A stretch of 64,000 nt of DNA from Planctomycetota bacterium. GTDB lineage: Bacteria > Planctomycetota > Planctomycetia > Gemmatales > Gemmataceae. The stretch spans positions 60,677-124,676 of the forward strand of contig JACPPF010000114.1 in the NCBI GenBank assembly GCA_016191165.1, written 5' to 3'. Both the position numbers and the translations under genes were made by a program. A model generated the notes under the pieces. It searched no databases, was not told the origin of the DNA, and worked only from the letters and a program-made list of their open reading frames with translations. Shown here in pieces: positions 18,585-26,311 of this stretch; the stretch's first letter is position 1; every line of letters starts with the position of its first letter.

Positions 18585-19985
18585 CTACAGCTTCACGTTC
18601 GCGGGCTGATCGAAGAATCCCGGCGGGTGGGCGCGCGGCGCGCCGATGATGACACGCACCGGATCCGTCGGCTGGAAGCCGGGCTCCCATTCGAGGATCT
18701 CATTTCCCTCGGCATCCTTGAGGGCGACTTCGCCCGCCCTGGGAACGATGCGAGCAAAGATTGGCTTCGCTGCGCGAGTTGACTCATCCCAGGTCCACAG
18801 GGCACGCCAGTCCTTGGCGTCGGGGCGCTTGGCCCACTCCACGAGGCGCGCCTTCGCGGCGGCGCTTTGGTACGGCTGCTCGAGATCAAAATTGAGCGCC
18901 TTGTCAGGCAAGCGCCAGGCGTTCTTGTGTTCGTAGCGGACGATATCCACGGAGACGGTCATGCCGGGCCGGAGCTGCCAGTCTTGGGTCTCGGGAGCTT
19001 TGCGGTTCTTCACCTCGACGACGGCGTCATAGTAGACCGCTCCCTTGGCGTCCTTGAGGACGCTGGCCTGTGGACGAATCTTCTTGATTGTGCCCTCGTA
19101 GTCGCTGTCCTCGTCGCGGTAATTGGTAATTTTGAACAGGACGGTCAGGCCCGCGCGAATCTTGTTGACGTCCCCCTCGGCGACCTGGGCATGAACCTCG
19201 ACGACGTCAAGGCGTCCGGCGAGTAGAAACAGCGGACCGGACTGTGGGCCGACCATTTGCCCCTCGTGCACCTTGCGGTCGAGAATGAGGAATTCGCGGC
19301 GCACCTTCTTGCTGAGGGGGTCCGTCAAGCCGGGGACACGGATGCGGGTCATGCGGTGAATCAGCTCGGCCTCACGGCTGGCCGTCAGCGCCGCGGCCTG
19401 TTTGGCCTGGGCCACGTGAACCCCGGCCTCCGCGGCCTTGATGCCGGCCAGCGCCGCTTGAAGTTGCGCCTCCGCCAGCTCGCGCTCGGCGCGAATCCCG
19501 CCGGCGTTGGCGATTTCCTTTTGCGTCTTGACGTTCCGCTCGGCAGCGTCCTTGCTGGCCTTCGCCTGAAGGACCAGAGCCTGGGCCTGGCGCAGAGCCG
19601 CGTCGGCCATCTTGATGCCGTCCTTGGCTTCCTCCACTTTGAGGGCGATCCGTTCATCGTCGAGCTGGGCCAACTCGGCTCCTTCCATGACGGAATCGCC
19701 GATGCGCCCGGAGAGCCGGACGACGGCGCCCGGGTTCTTGCTGGTGACGACCACGATTTCCTGGGGTTCGACCAGGCCGGTAGCGCTGACGATGTCGCGG
19801 ATCGTCACCCGGCGAACGTCGGTGAAGGTCAGGCGTTTCTCGGTCAAGGGCTGGACGCCGATACCGACGAGAAAATAGTACAACCCGCCAGCGACTACCA
19901 GGACGCCGACGAGGATGAAAGGCCACTTTTTCACGATGGTGCAACCTTGGTTTGGTGCGAGGGAAAAGCCTACTCTCTTAATCAT
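18585..19985 (-). CDS. Periplasmic adaptor, HlyD/MacA family
   Basis: A 466-residue membrane-fusion protein. An N-terminal anchor (WPFILVGVLVVAGGLYYFLV) is followed by a first lipoyl half (SATGLVEPQEIVVVTSKNPGAV), a coiled-coil hairpin of about residues 115-215 rich in Ala, Glu, Lys and Gln (KVEEAKDGIKMADAALRQAQ and EAQLQAALAGIKAAEAGVHV), the second lipoyl half (VHEGQMVGPQSGPLFLLAG) and a beta-barrel with LRPGMTVSVDIV. It should link the MacB-like permease to an outer-membrane channel, which is not in the window. Start is uncertain: ATG at 19985, or GTG at 19934 (weak AAGG) right before the membrane helix. First gene of a three-gene minus-strand operon. Confidence 0.87.
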   Translation of the reverse strand: MIKRVGFSLAPNQGCTIVKKWPFILVGVLVVAGGLYYFLVGIGVQPLTEKRLTFTDVRRVTIRDIVSATGLVEPQEIVVVTSKNPGAVVRLSGRIGDSVMEGAELAQLDDERIALKVEEAKDGIKMADAALRQAQALVLQAKASKDAAERNVKTQKEIANAGGIRAERELAEAQLQAALAGIKAAEAGVHVAQAKQAAALTASREAELIHRMTRIRVPGLTDPLSKKVRREFLILDRKVHEGQMVGPQSGPLFLLAGRLDVVEVHAQVAEGDVNKIRAGLTVLFKITNYRDEDSDYEGTIKKIRPQASVLKDAKGAVYYDAVVEVKNRKAPETQDWQLRPGMTVSVDIVRYEHKNAWRLPDKALNFDLEQPYQSAAAKARLVEWAKRPDAKDWRALWTWDESTRAAKPIFARIVPRAGEVALKDAEGNEILEWEPGFQPTDPVRVIIGAPRAHPPGFFDQPANVKL

Positions 19986-20301
19986 CGCCCGTTGGGGGTG
20001 GTGGCCTGAGAGAGGCGGCAAGCTTCCGTCCGCAGCTCCGGAAGCTGCTTCACGTAGGTTACTCATAATCCGCACATCCGACAAATGGGAGGAGGAAATT
20101 CGCGCGAGCTGGGTCGGGTTTGCCGATCGCGCCGCCAAGCCCGGGATGACCGAGCGGTCCGAATGGGAGTTTACGAACACGTCGAACACAGTGGTACGTA
20201 ATGTGTCGATTTCTTGCCTTCACATCAATGGTGCGATACAATAACAGCGCCAAGTTACCTGTCTTCATTTGCGCCGGGTGATTGAAATCTGAGGTGTTCA
20301 A
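19986..20301. other. Divergent intergenic region
   Basis: About 316 bases between the divergent exporter operon and the small gene at 20302. No gene is supported. The right part holds a good sigma-70-like promoter pointing right (20214-20242). Confidence 0.6.
20214..20242 (+). promoter_or_regulatory. Sigma-70-like promoter
   Basis: TTGCCT (20214-20219), 17 bases, TACAAT (20237-20242). It is 60 bases before the ATG at 20302 and correctly oriented. Confidence 0.5.
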
Positions 20302-20529
20302 ATGACCGTAGACCAACTGCGGGCTGCGCGCGAGGCCAGTCCTTTTCGCCCGTTTACTATCCATCTGGCAAACGGAAGGTCGTTCCGTGTACAGCATCGC
20401 GATTACCTTTCGATGTCGCCCAATGGGCGGACGGTGATCGTTTATCAAGCCGATGATGCGTTCAATATACTTGACCTTCACCTGGTCACTGAATTGGCGA
20501 TTGAGGCGGCGGCTGCGCCCACCACCTAG
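20302..20529 (+). CDS. Small conserved-looking hypothetical protein
   Basis: A 75-residue acidic-to-neutral protein with a clear architecture: helix (VDQLRAAREASPF), then beta strands RPFTIHLANGRSFRVQHRDYLSMSPNGRTVIVYQ, and a final helix-prone tail. Small planctomycete proteins with the RPFxxHLADGR opening are familiar to me as a recurrent unnamed group, but no function is known. It has its own promoter-like sequence upstream and lies 96 bases before the radical SAM gene, with another promoter between, so it is likely a separate transcription unit. Confidence 0.68.
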   Translation: MTVDQLRAAREASPFRPFTIHLANGRSFRVQHRDYLSMSPNGRTVIVYQADDAFNILDLHLVTELAIEAAAAPTT

Positions 20530-20549
20530 CCGGTTTGCGTCGCGAACCC

Positions 20550-20578
20550 TTGAGCAAATCTACATTCACCCCTATCAT
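20550..20578 (+). promoter_or_regulatory. Sigma-70-like promoter for the radical SAM cluster
   Basis: TTGAGC (20550-20555), 17 bases, TATCAT (20573-20578), 47 bases before the ATG at 20626. It would drive the three-gene radical SAM / lipoyl carrier / ferredoxin group. Confidence 0.5.
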
Positions 20579-20625
20579 GGTAATGCCAGGCCCGCCAAGC
20601 GCTGCCGAGTTCTCAGGCATTCACC

Positions 20626-21984
20626 ATGACCGATCAAGAAAAAACCGGACTGGGCAACTATTTCGTCGCTAACTATCCGCCTTTCTCCGCTTGGAATATT
20701 GACGGATTACGAGACGCCCATGCCGCGCTCGCCGCGCCGCCGCGCCCGGACACGCCCCTGGGCCTATACCTGCACATCCCGTTTTGCCGCAAACGTTGCA
20801 AGTTCTGCTATTTCCGCGTCTACACCGACAAGAACGCGCGCGATGTGGAAGTCTACCTTGATGCACTCTTGCGCGAGATCGAGTTATATCGAGCGACGCC
20901 GTTCGCGCGTGATCGCAAGTTGCACTACGTCTATTTCGGCGGCGGCACGCCGTCTTACCTGAGCGCGACGCAACTGGGCGGATTGTTCGAACGCGTGCAG
21001 GCGCTCTTCCCCTGGCACGATGCGGCCGAGGTCACCTTTGAATGCGAGCCCGGCACTTTGCAGCAGCACAAGCTCGAAGCACTGAAAGCCGCTGGCGTCA
21101 CGCGGCTGAGCCTGGGGGTTGAAAACTTCAGCGACAAGATCCTGGAAAGCAACGGCCGAGCGCATTTGTCGCCGGAGATTTTCCGGGCGTATCAGTGGGC
21201 GCGCGACCTGCACTTCACGCAGATCAACATCGATTTGATCGCAGGCATGGTCGGCGAGACGTGGGACAACTGGCGCGATTGCGTCCAGAAGACCATCGAC
21301 CTGGCCCCGGAGAGCGTGACCGTCTACCAGATGGAGCTGCCTTACAATACCGTGTTCTCGAAGGAATTGCATAACGTCACAGCCTCCCCTCTGCCGTTGG
21401 CGGCGGGATCGGCGGTGAGGGCCGACCACGTCGTCGATCCGGACACGGTCGCCGATTGGCCAACGAAGCGCGCCTGGGTCGATTACGCCTTCGCGGAAAT
21501 GGCAAAGGCCGGCTACACGGTGTCAAGCGCTTACACGATGGTGCGCGATCCCGAAAAGACCAAGTTCGTTTACCGTGACGCACTCTGGCACGGCGCGGAT
21601 ATGATGGGCACCGGCGTGGCTTCATTCGGGCACGTCAGCGGCGTCCATGTTCAAAACCTTGATCGCTGGGAAGATTACACGGAGCGCCTGCAAAAGGGCG
21701 AGCTGCCCCTGGGCCGGGCGCTCAAGGTTGCCCCCAACCAACTGCTGCGCCGCGAGTTGATGCTTCAACTCAAGACGGGCCGATTGCAGCCCGACTACTT
21801 CCGCGCCAAGTTCGGCACCGACATCCTCGGCACGTTCGCCGAGGATTTTGGTCAACTGCAAAACGATGGCTTCCTGACCCTTGCCAACGGGAACATCGAA
21901 CTGACGCGCGCTGGGTTATTGCAAGTGGATCGTATCCTGCCCGCATTTTTCGAGGCGGAGCATCGCGGGGCGCGGTACACGTAG
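20626..21984 (+). CDS. HemW/HemN-like radical SAM protein
   Basis: A 452-residue radical SAM protein of the coproporphyrinogen dehydrogenase-like group. The 4Fe-4S cysteines are Cys54, Cys58 and Cys61 (CRKRCKFCYF, a CxxxCxxC box), preceded by LGLYLHIPFC. Other landmarks are HYVYFGGGTPSYLS (GGE-like), TFECEPGTL, GVTRLSLGVENFSDKILESNGR and INIDLIAGMVGETWDNW. The C-terminal HemN domain is present (LMLQLKTGRLQPDYF, DGFLTLANGNIELTRAG). Residues about 250-268 (ASPLPLAAGSAVRADHV) look like an insertion coded by an imperfect palindrome. Because a GcvH-like carrier and a ferredoxin follow, it may modify a lipoyl-bound substrate rather than serve haem; true oxygen-independent HemN activity is less likely given the HemW-like spacing. 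Confidence 0.85.
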   Translation: MTDQEKTGLGNYFVANYPPFSAWNIDGLRDAHAALAAPPRPDTPLGLYLHIPFCRKRCKFCYFRVYTDKNARDVEVYLDALLREIELYRATPFARDRKLHYVYFGGGTPSYLSATQLGGLFERVQALFPWHDAAEVTFECEPGTLQQHKLEALKAAGVTRLSLGVENFSDKILESNGRAHLSPEIFRAYQWARDLHFTQINIDLIAGMVGETWDNWRDCVQKTIDLAPESVTVYQMELPYNTVFSKELHNVTASPLPLAAGSAVRADHVVDPDTVADWPTKRAWVDYAFAEMAKAGYTVSSAYTMVRDPEKTKFVYRDALWHGADMMGTGVASFGHVSGVHVQNLDRWEDYTERLQKGELPLGRALKVAPNQLLRRELMLQLKTGRLQPDYFRAKFGTDILGTFAEDFGQLQNDGFLTLANGNIELTRAGLLQVDRILPAFFEAEHRGARYT

Positions 21985-21992
21985 CCGTTTCC

Positions 21993-22030
21993 CGTTTAGC
22001 GCTCGCTCGGCGCGACGGGATCGCTAAACG
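21993..22030. repeat. Small inverted repeat (GTTTAGC family)
   Basis: CGTTTAGCG (21993-22001) is inverted exactly at 22022-22030. Similar GTTTAGC termini occur at 43811-43846 and 52382-52447, which suggests one dispersed palindrome family. Confidence 0.6.
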
Positions 22031-22050
22031 TAAACGTCGTTTGGATACCA

Positions 22051-22500
22051 ATGTCAGAGCCGTTGACATTCATGATGGGCAAGTTCGCCGCCGTGTTGCC
22101 GACGGACCGGCGCTATGCGCGAAATCACATGTGGTGCCTGTCCAGCAACGGAGGCTTTCGTTTCGGCTTCACCGCCTACGCCGTCCGCCTGATGCAGGAT
22201 GTGTACTTTCTTGACTGGGAAGTCAACGCCGGCGACGCGGTTGCGCTCAAGCAAAAGATCGGTCATATTGAAACGTCCAAGGCGATGTCCGACCTGTTCG
22301 CCCCGATCGCCGGCACGCTCGCTCAGTTCAATCCGGAATTGCTGAATGATCCTTCCGCGATCAACGTCGATATGTACGGTAACGGCTGGCTGTTCGAGAT
22401 GACCGGCGCGGACGCCGACATGCTGAGTGCCGAAGAATACTTTTCCTTCCTTGAAGCCGGCTGGGAAAAGACCCAGAATATGCTGAAGGGGCACATGTAG
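22051..22500 (+). CDS. GcvH-like lipoyl-carrier protein
   Basis: A 149-residue protein with the fold of glycine cleavage H protein. It has HMWCLSSNGGFRFGFTAYAVRLMQDVYFLD where H proteins have HEWV...GITDYAQxxLGDIV, and the lipoylation loop is HIETSKAMSDLFAP with the candidate lipoyl lysine at Lys77 (ExxKA pattern as in ESVKA). After it come AGTLAQFNPELLNDPSAIN and YGNGWLFEM, the standard NxxL..P..IN..pyg.GWl pattern. No other glycine cleavage genes (gcvT, gcvP) are here. It lies between a radical SAM gene (66 bases upstream) and a ferredoxin gene, so I infer that it carries a bound intermediate or acts as a redox arm for these partners. Confidence 0.85.
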   Translation: MSEPLTFMMGKFAAVLPTDRRYARNHMWCLSSNGGFRFGFTAYAVRLMQDVYFLDWEVNAGDAVALKQKIGHIETSKAMSDLFAPIAGTLAQFNPELLNDPSAINVDMYGNGWLFEMTGADADMLSAEEYFSFLEAGWEKTQNMLKGHM

Positions 22501-22504
22501 CCTC

Positions 22505-22581
22505 CACGCCCACAGCCGAAAGGCTGTGGGATTTCCACGAGCTTCCATTGCTTGATCCCGCAGCCTTTCGGCTGCGGGCGT
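22505..22581. repeat. Pair of opposing hairpins
   Basis: Two hairpins, 22509-22530 (CCCACAGCC-GAAA-GGCTGTGGG) and 22557-22578 (CCCGCAGCC-TTTC-GGCTGCGGG), are inverted copies of each other, so the whole unit is also one large inverted repeat. It fills the gap between the lipoyl-carrier and ferredoxin genes and could stabilise or attenuate the message. Confidence 0.8.
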
Positions 22582-22595
22582 GCAGAGAAATATTT

Positions 22596-23696
22596 ATGAA
22601 CCGACACCGCATCACTGTCGTCCTGTCGCAAGCCCAGGGCAAGCATCCCGGCAAGCGGGCACTGGAAGAGTCGATTGTCGCGGCCCTCATCATGGAGCCG
22701 GGCCTCGACGTCTCCGTGATCCCGCATCTTTACGATCTGGGCGCCGACCACACGGGCCGGCTATTTCTTGGCTCCGTGCGCGGCGACATGGTTTTGCTCT
22801 CGTGGCTGTTTCCGCGTGCGGCGTTCTGGGTCATGGATCGCGACGGCATCAAGGGACACTGGGGCGAATCGCAACTCAAGTCGGCTCACGCCGATGACGA
22901 CGACGACGCCGCCCCCGAGCCGCCCAAGGGAATTGGTTCTCTCGATGTTCCCGATCGGCATATCTACTGCCTCGACTTGCGCGACTTCAATCAGCACGAG
23001 CCGTACGTCAACGAGATTCGCCGCATCGCGGAAGAAAGCCGCGCGCGTGCCGAGCAAAAACAGAGCCAACGCGCCCCAGCGCTGGTACAACTCGGCGGCC
23101 TGGGCGAGTCGGCAGCCTCAGCGACCGGAGGGCCGTTGACACTCACTCCGGTCGCCGGCGCTTTCGGCTCGCCGTTCGTCAATGGCACTCCCGCCACTGA
23201 CGCTCCCGGCTCGCCATTTGCGCCGGACCAGTTGTTGCAAGCGGCAGGCCGACGCTGGTATCCGGTCATCGACTATAGCCGCTGCACCAATTGCATGGAG
23301 TGCATCGACTTCTGCCTGTTCGGTGTCTACGGCGTTGACGGGCAGGAACGCATTCTCGTCGAGAATCAGGACAACTGCAAAAAGGGCTGCCCCGCCTGTA
23401 GCAGAGTCTGCCCCGAACAAGCGATCATGTTCCCGGATTACAAGACGGCCGCGATCGCCGGCGCTCCGGTCGGGGCGATCGGGAATCTCAAGATCGATCT
23501 GACCAAGCTCTTCGGGGGCGCCGACAAGGACGCCCTGTCGCAAGCCGTGGAAGAGCGCGACCGCGAACTCGTCGCCGATGGCCGCGATGCCGTCGGTGCA
23601 ACCGTGGGCATCCCGAAACGCCAGAACAACGCGACCGTCGGACCCAAGGACGACCTTGACAACTTGATGGACGCGCTGGACGCCATGGAGATCTGA
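22596..23696 (+). CDS. Two-cluster 4Fe-4S ferredoxin with a large N-terminal domain
   Basis: A 366-residue protein. The N-terminal 120 residues form an unrecognised alpha/beta domain (ITVVLSQAQGKHPGKRALEESIVAALIMEP as first strand and helix, then DMVLLSWLFPRAAFWVMD). A low-complexity Gly/Ala/Pro/Thr linker leads to a ferredoxin module with two cysteine sets, Cys230/233/236/240 (CTNCMECIDFC) and Cys261/265/268/272 (CKKGCPACSRVCP). The first set has the normal CxxCxxCxxxC spacing; the second has an extra residue in its first gap. A charged tail ends in DDLDNLMDALDAMEI. It is the third gene of the trio with the radical SAM and lipoyl-carrier genes and is a natural electron donor to one of them. 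Confidence 0.82.
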   Translation: MNRHRITVVLSQAQGKHPGKRALEESIVAALIMEPGLDVSVIPHLYDLGADHTGRLFLGSVRGDMVLLSWLFPRAAFWVMDRDGIKGHWGESQLKSAHADDDDDAAPEPPKGIGSLDVPDRHIYCLDLRDFNQHEPYVNEIRRIAEESRARAEQKQSQRAPALVQLGGLGESAASATGGPLTLTPVAGAFGSPFVNGTPATDAPGSPFAPDQLLQAAGRRWYPVIDYSRCTNCMECIDFCLFGVYGVDGQERILVENQDNCKKGCPACSRVCPEQAIMFPDYKTAAIAGAPVGAIGNLKIDLTKLFGGADKDALSQAVEERDRELVADGRDAVGATVGIPKRQNNATVGPKDDLDNLMDALDAMEI

Positions 23697-23777
23697 GTTC
23701 GCCGCGGCGCACGCGAGGCGCCTTGCGAGTGCTACGCCGCAAGTAACGAAACCTGGGCAAAATTTTCCGATTATTCC

Positions 23778-23805
23778 TTGCGTCGCGCATTCAATTGTGT
23801 AACAT
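23778..23805 (+). promoter_or_regulatory. Probable promoter of the MoxR/Bat-like operon
   Basis: TTGCGT (23778-23783), a 16-base spacer and TAACAT (23800-23805) lie 58 bases upstream of the moxR start. The local sequence is more A/T-rich than its surroundings. No other promoter-like site of equal quality was seen in this gap. Confidence 0.42.
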
Positions 23806-23862
23806 AAGCAAGCCCTCCCACCCAGATGCATCCTTTTCCGCCCTCCCACCAGGAACTCCACC

Positions 23863-24879
23863 ATGAGCCCTTCCGTGCCTGAATCCGATGTTCAAATGCT
23901 GGAAACCTTGCGCGCAGCGCATCAGAAGATGCGCAAGGAAGTCGGTAAAATCATCATCGGCCAGGAAAAAGTCCTCGATCAGCTGCTGATGGCGATCTTC
24001 TGCCGCGGACACGCCTTGCTGGTGGGCGTACCGGGTCTGGCCAAGACGCTCATGGTGAGCACGCTGGCACAGGCGCTCGACATGACGTTCAAACGCATTC
24101 AGTTCACTCCCGACTTGATGCCGACCGATATCACCGGCTCGGAAGTCATTCAAGACGATCCGGTAACGCGCCAACGCATGTTCAAGTTTTTGCCCGGCCC
24201 GATCTTCGCGAACATCGTTCTCGCCGACGAAATCAACCGCACGCCACCCAAGACGCAGGCGGCCCTTCTGGAAGCCATGCAAGAACGCAAGGCGTCCATC
24301 GGCGGCGTTGATTATCCGATGATGAACCCGTTCTTCGTCCTGGCGACCCAGAACCCAATCGAACAAGAAGGAACCTATCCGCTGCCCGAAGCCCAGCAGG
24401 ATCGATTCCTCTTTGAAATCCGCGTCAATTATCCCACCGATGCCGAGGAAGAGTTGATCATGCGTCAGGGCACGTCGGACGTACAACAAAGCGTGTCGAA
24501 GGTTTTGCACGGCGAGGACATCATCAAGCTCCAGCACATCGTCCGCCGCGTGCCGGTCGCGGATCACGTGTTCCAGTACGCCAAGCGCATCACCCGGCTC
24601 TCCCGCCCCGGCACTCCGGAGGCGGCCGACTTCGTCAAGAAATGGCTGACCTGGGGCGCCGGCCCGCGCGCCTCGATGAATCTCATCCTCGCCGCCAAGG
24701 CCCACGCCATCCTGGAAGGCAAGCACCACGTGTCGGCCGACGATGTCGCCGCCGTCGCCGAGCCGATCCTGCGGCATCGCCTCATCCTCAACTTCGCCGC
24801 CCAGAGCGAAGGCGTCACCGTGGAAAAAGTGATTCGTCAGCTGCTGAAGGCGGTGCCGAAGAATCAGGCCGCCGCGTGA
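23863..24879 (+). CDS. MoxR-family AAA+ ATPase
   Basis: A 338-residue AAA+ ATPase. Walker A is GVPGLAKT at 55-62, Walker B is in IVLADEINRTPPKTQAALLEAM, sensor 1 is ATQNPIEQEGTYPLPEAQQD with the arginine-finger region DRFLFEI, and the C-terminal lid has APRASMNLILAAKAHAIL-like text (GPRASMNLILAAKAHAILEG). MoxR proteins act as chaperones for von Willebrand A-domain proteins coded next to them, as here. It heads a long same-strand operon that runs to about 38.9 kb. The nearest downstream partner, DUF58, is normally adjacent; in this genome a small four-helix-bundle cassette has come between the two. Confidence 0.93.
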   Translation: MSPSVPESDVQMLETLRAAHQKMRKEVGKIIIGQEKVLDQLLMAIFCRGHALLVGVPGLAKTLMVSTLAQALDMTFKRIQFTPDLMPTDITGSEVIQDDPVTRQRMFKFLPGPIFANIVLADEINRTPPKTQAALLEAMQERKASIGGVDYPMMNPFFVLATQNPIEQEGTYPLPEAQQDRFLFEIRVNYPTDAEEELIMRQGTSDVQQSVSKVLHGEDIIKLQHIVRRVPVADHVFQYAKRITRLSRPGTPEAADFVKKWLTWGAGPRASMNLILAAKAHAILEGKHHVSADDVAAVAEPILRHRLILNFAAQSEGVTVEKVIRQLLKAVPKNQAAA

Positions 24880-24890
24880 AAGGGGATTTT

Positions 24891-24925
24891 CAATTTCCAA
24901 TTGACAATTAGCAATTTACAATTGG
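24891..24925. repeat. Left inverted repeat of the four-helix-bundle cassette
   Basis: An A/T-rich 35-base repeat, starting CAATTTCCAATT and ending CAATTTACAATTGG. The right end at 25316-25343 is the same sequence in inverse orientation except for seven extra bases in the middle of the left copy. Confidence 0.85.
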
Positions 24926-24938
24926 AACCACAATCGCC

Positions 24939-25325
24939 ATGACTCCGGATGAACTGTCGGATCGTTTGCTGGATTTCGCGGCGAGGATTGGGAAGGTCGT
25001 GGATTCGCTTCCCGATAGCCGGCTGGGCCGACATGTGGGAGGCCAAATGATTCGCTGCGGGACATCGCCCGGGCCGAATTATGAAGAATCCCGAGCGGCG
25101 GAAAGCAAGGCGGATTTTGTCCACAAGCTAAAAATCGTGTTGAAGGAGTTACGTGAAACTCGCTATTGGTTGCGGCTCGTCGTCAAGACGGGACTTTTGC
25201 CATCGACCAAGATGAACGAGCTGATCGATGAAGCAACACAACTTTGCAACATCTTCGGTCAATCCATCGTTACCTGCAAGGGCATCAAAAAATCAGAGAA
25301 CCGTGACCCGCCAAACCAATTGTAA
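24939..25325 (+). CDS. Four-helix-bundle protein (23S rRNA IVS-type, TIGR02436)
   Basis: A 128-residue helical protein of the family first seen in intervening sequences of 23S rRNA genes. The four helices are visible: SDRLLDFAARIGKVVDSL, RHVGGQMIRCGTSPGPNYEESRAA, KADFVHKLKIVLKELRETRYWLRL and MNELIDEATQLCNIFGQSIV; the RCGTSxGxNYxExRAA motif joining helices 2 and 3 is diagnostic. It forms a pentameric bundle in known cases but no activity is established. The gene is flanked by near-identical inverted repeats and lies between moxR and DUF58, where it has no obvious functional link, so it behaves like a small cassette that has moved into the operon without blocking transcription. Confidence 0.9.
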   Translation: MTPDELSDRLLDFAARIGKVVDSLPDSRLGRHVGGQMIRCGTSPGPNYEESRAAESKADFVHKLKIVLKELRETRYWLRLVVKTGLLPSTKMNELIDEATQLCNIFGQSIVTCKGIKKSENRDPPNQL

Positions 25326-25343
25326 ATTGATAATTGGAAATTG
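25316..25343. repeat. Right inverted repeat of the four-helix-bundle cassette
   Basis: CCAATTGTAAATTG followed by ATAATTGGAAATTG is the inverse of the left repeat at 24891-24925, apart from a seven-base difference. It begins inside the last codons of the cassette gene. Confidence 0.85.
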
Positions 25344-25362
25344 GAATTTGTAGATTTCTCTC

Positions 25363-26253
25363 ATGCCAAAGTATCTCAATCCCGAAGTCATCGCCAAAGC
25401 TCAGGCCCTGGGTCTCAAGGCTCGAACCGTCGTCGAAGGACTGCGCGTCGGCGATCACAAGAGCCCCTACCGCGGCTTTTCCGTCGAATTCGTCCAGCAT
25501 CGCGAATACGTGCCCGGCGACGACATTCGGCACATCGACTGGAAAAGCTACGGCCGCTCCGAGCGCTACACCATTAAGCAATACGAGCAAGAAACGAACT
25601 TCACCGCCCACATCATGATCGATGCAAGTCGATCGATGCTCTACGGGGAAGGGGATACGAATAAACTCGAATACGCTAAAACTCTTACGGCGGCGCTATC
25701 GTACCTGATCATTCATCAGCGCGACAGCGTCGCCCTGGATATTTTCGATTCCGACTGGCGCGATCGCCTGCCCGCGAGCGGTCAAATGGGGCACATCCAG
25801 ACCATTCTGGAAACGCTCGAATCGCTGGAGCCGCGCGATAAGAATGCGATGGGGCCGCTATTGCACGATATCGCCAACCAGGTGCAGCGGCGCGGCCTGT
25901 TCTTCCTGATTTCCGATTGCTTCGACGACGTCGAATCAATCCTGGGCGGGTTGCAGCATCTGCGCTTCGGCGGACACGAGGTCATCGTGTTCCACATCCT
26001 GCATCCCGATGAGATCGATTTCCCGTTCAATGGCATGGTCAAGTTCGATGCGATGGAAGAAAGAATGCACCTGTTGACCAGGCCGCAGATGATTCGCCCG
26101 ACCTACCTGAAGGCCCTGCAAAAATACCTGGAAGATTTCCAGCAAGGCTGCGAGCGCAACCGCATCAACCATGTATTGATGAACACGGGCAAACCGCTGG
26201 CGGAGTCGCTGACGGAATACCTGGCGCGCCGGCTGCGGACGCGCGTGGCATGA
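25363..26253 (+). CDS. DUF58 domain protein
   Basis: A 296-residue soluble protein of the DUF58 family, which carries a von Willebrand A-like fold. The signature VGDHKSPYRGFSVEFVQHREYVPGDDIRHIDWKSYGRSERYTIKQYEQE fills about residues 29-77 (only the parts GFSVEFVQHREYVPGDD and HIDWKSYGR are diagnostic). A MIDAS-like DASRSM motif follows, and FFLISDCFDD marks the third conserved acidic site. It has no membrane helix. Such proteins are encoded directly after MoxR ATPases and are thought to be their clients in envelope or stress systems. Start is the ATG at 25363; the cassette's right repeat lies only 20 bases before it. Confidence 0.92.
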   Translation: MPKYLNPEVIAKAQALGLKARTVVEGLRVGDHKSPYRGFSVEFVQHREYVPGDDIRHIDWKSYGRSERYTIKQYEQETNFTAHIMIDASRSMLYGEGDTNKLEYAKTLTAALSYLIIHQRDSVALDIFDSDWRDRLPASGQMGHIQTILETLESLEPRDKNAMGPLLHDIANQVQRRGLFFLISDCFDDVESILGGLQHLRFGGHEVIVFHILHPDEIDFPFNGMVKFDAMEERMHLLTRPQMIRPTYLKALQKYLEDFQQGCERNRINHVLMNTGKPLAESLTEYLARRLRTRVA

Positions 26254-26311
26254 TCGCGTGTTCGCGCATTCGCGCGGGCCGAACGCCCGCGGCTAAACGA
26301 TCGGGAACAAC

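Noticed and set aside
22051..22500. True glycine cleavage H protein
   Set aside because: The fold and lysine motif fit, but no gcvT or gcvP is near and the gene is embedded with a radical SAM gene and a ferredoxin gene, so I named it GcvH-like only.
23791..24900. 369-residue minus-strand frame opposite moxR
   Set aside because: The plus strand has every AAA+ motif; the minus frame is Gly/His/Asp-rich shadow.
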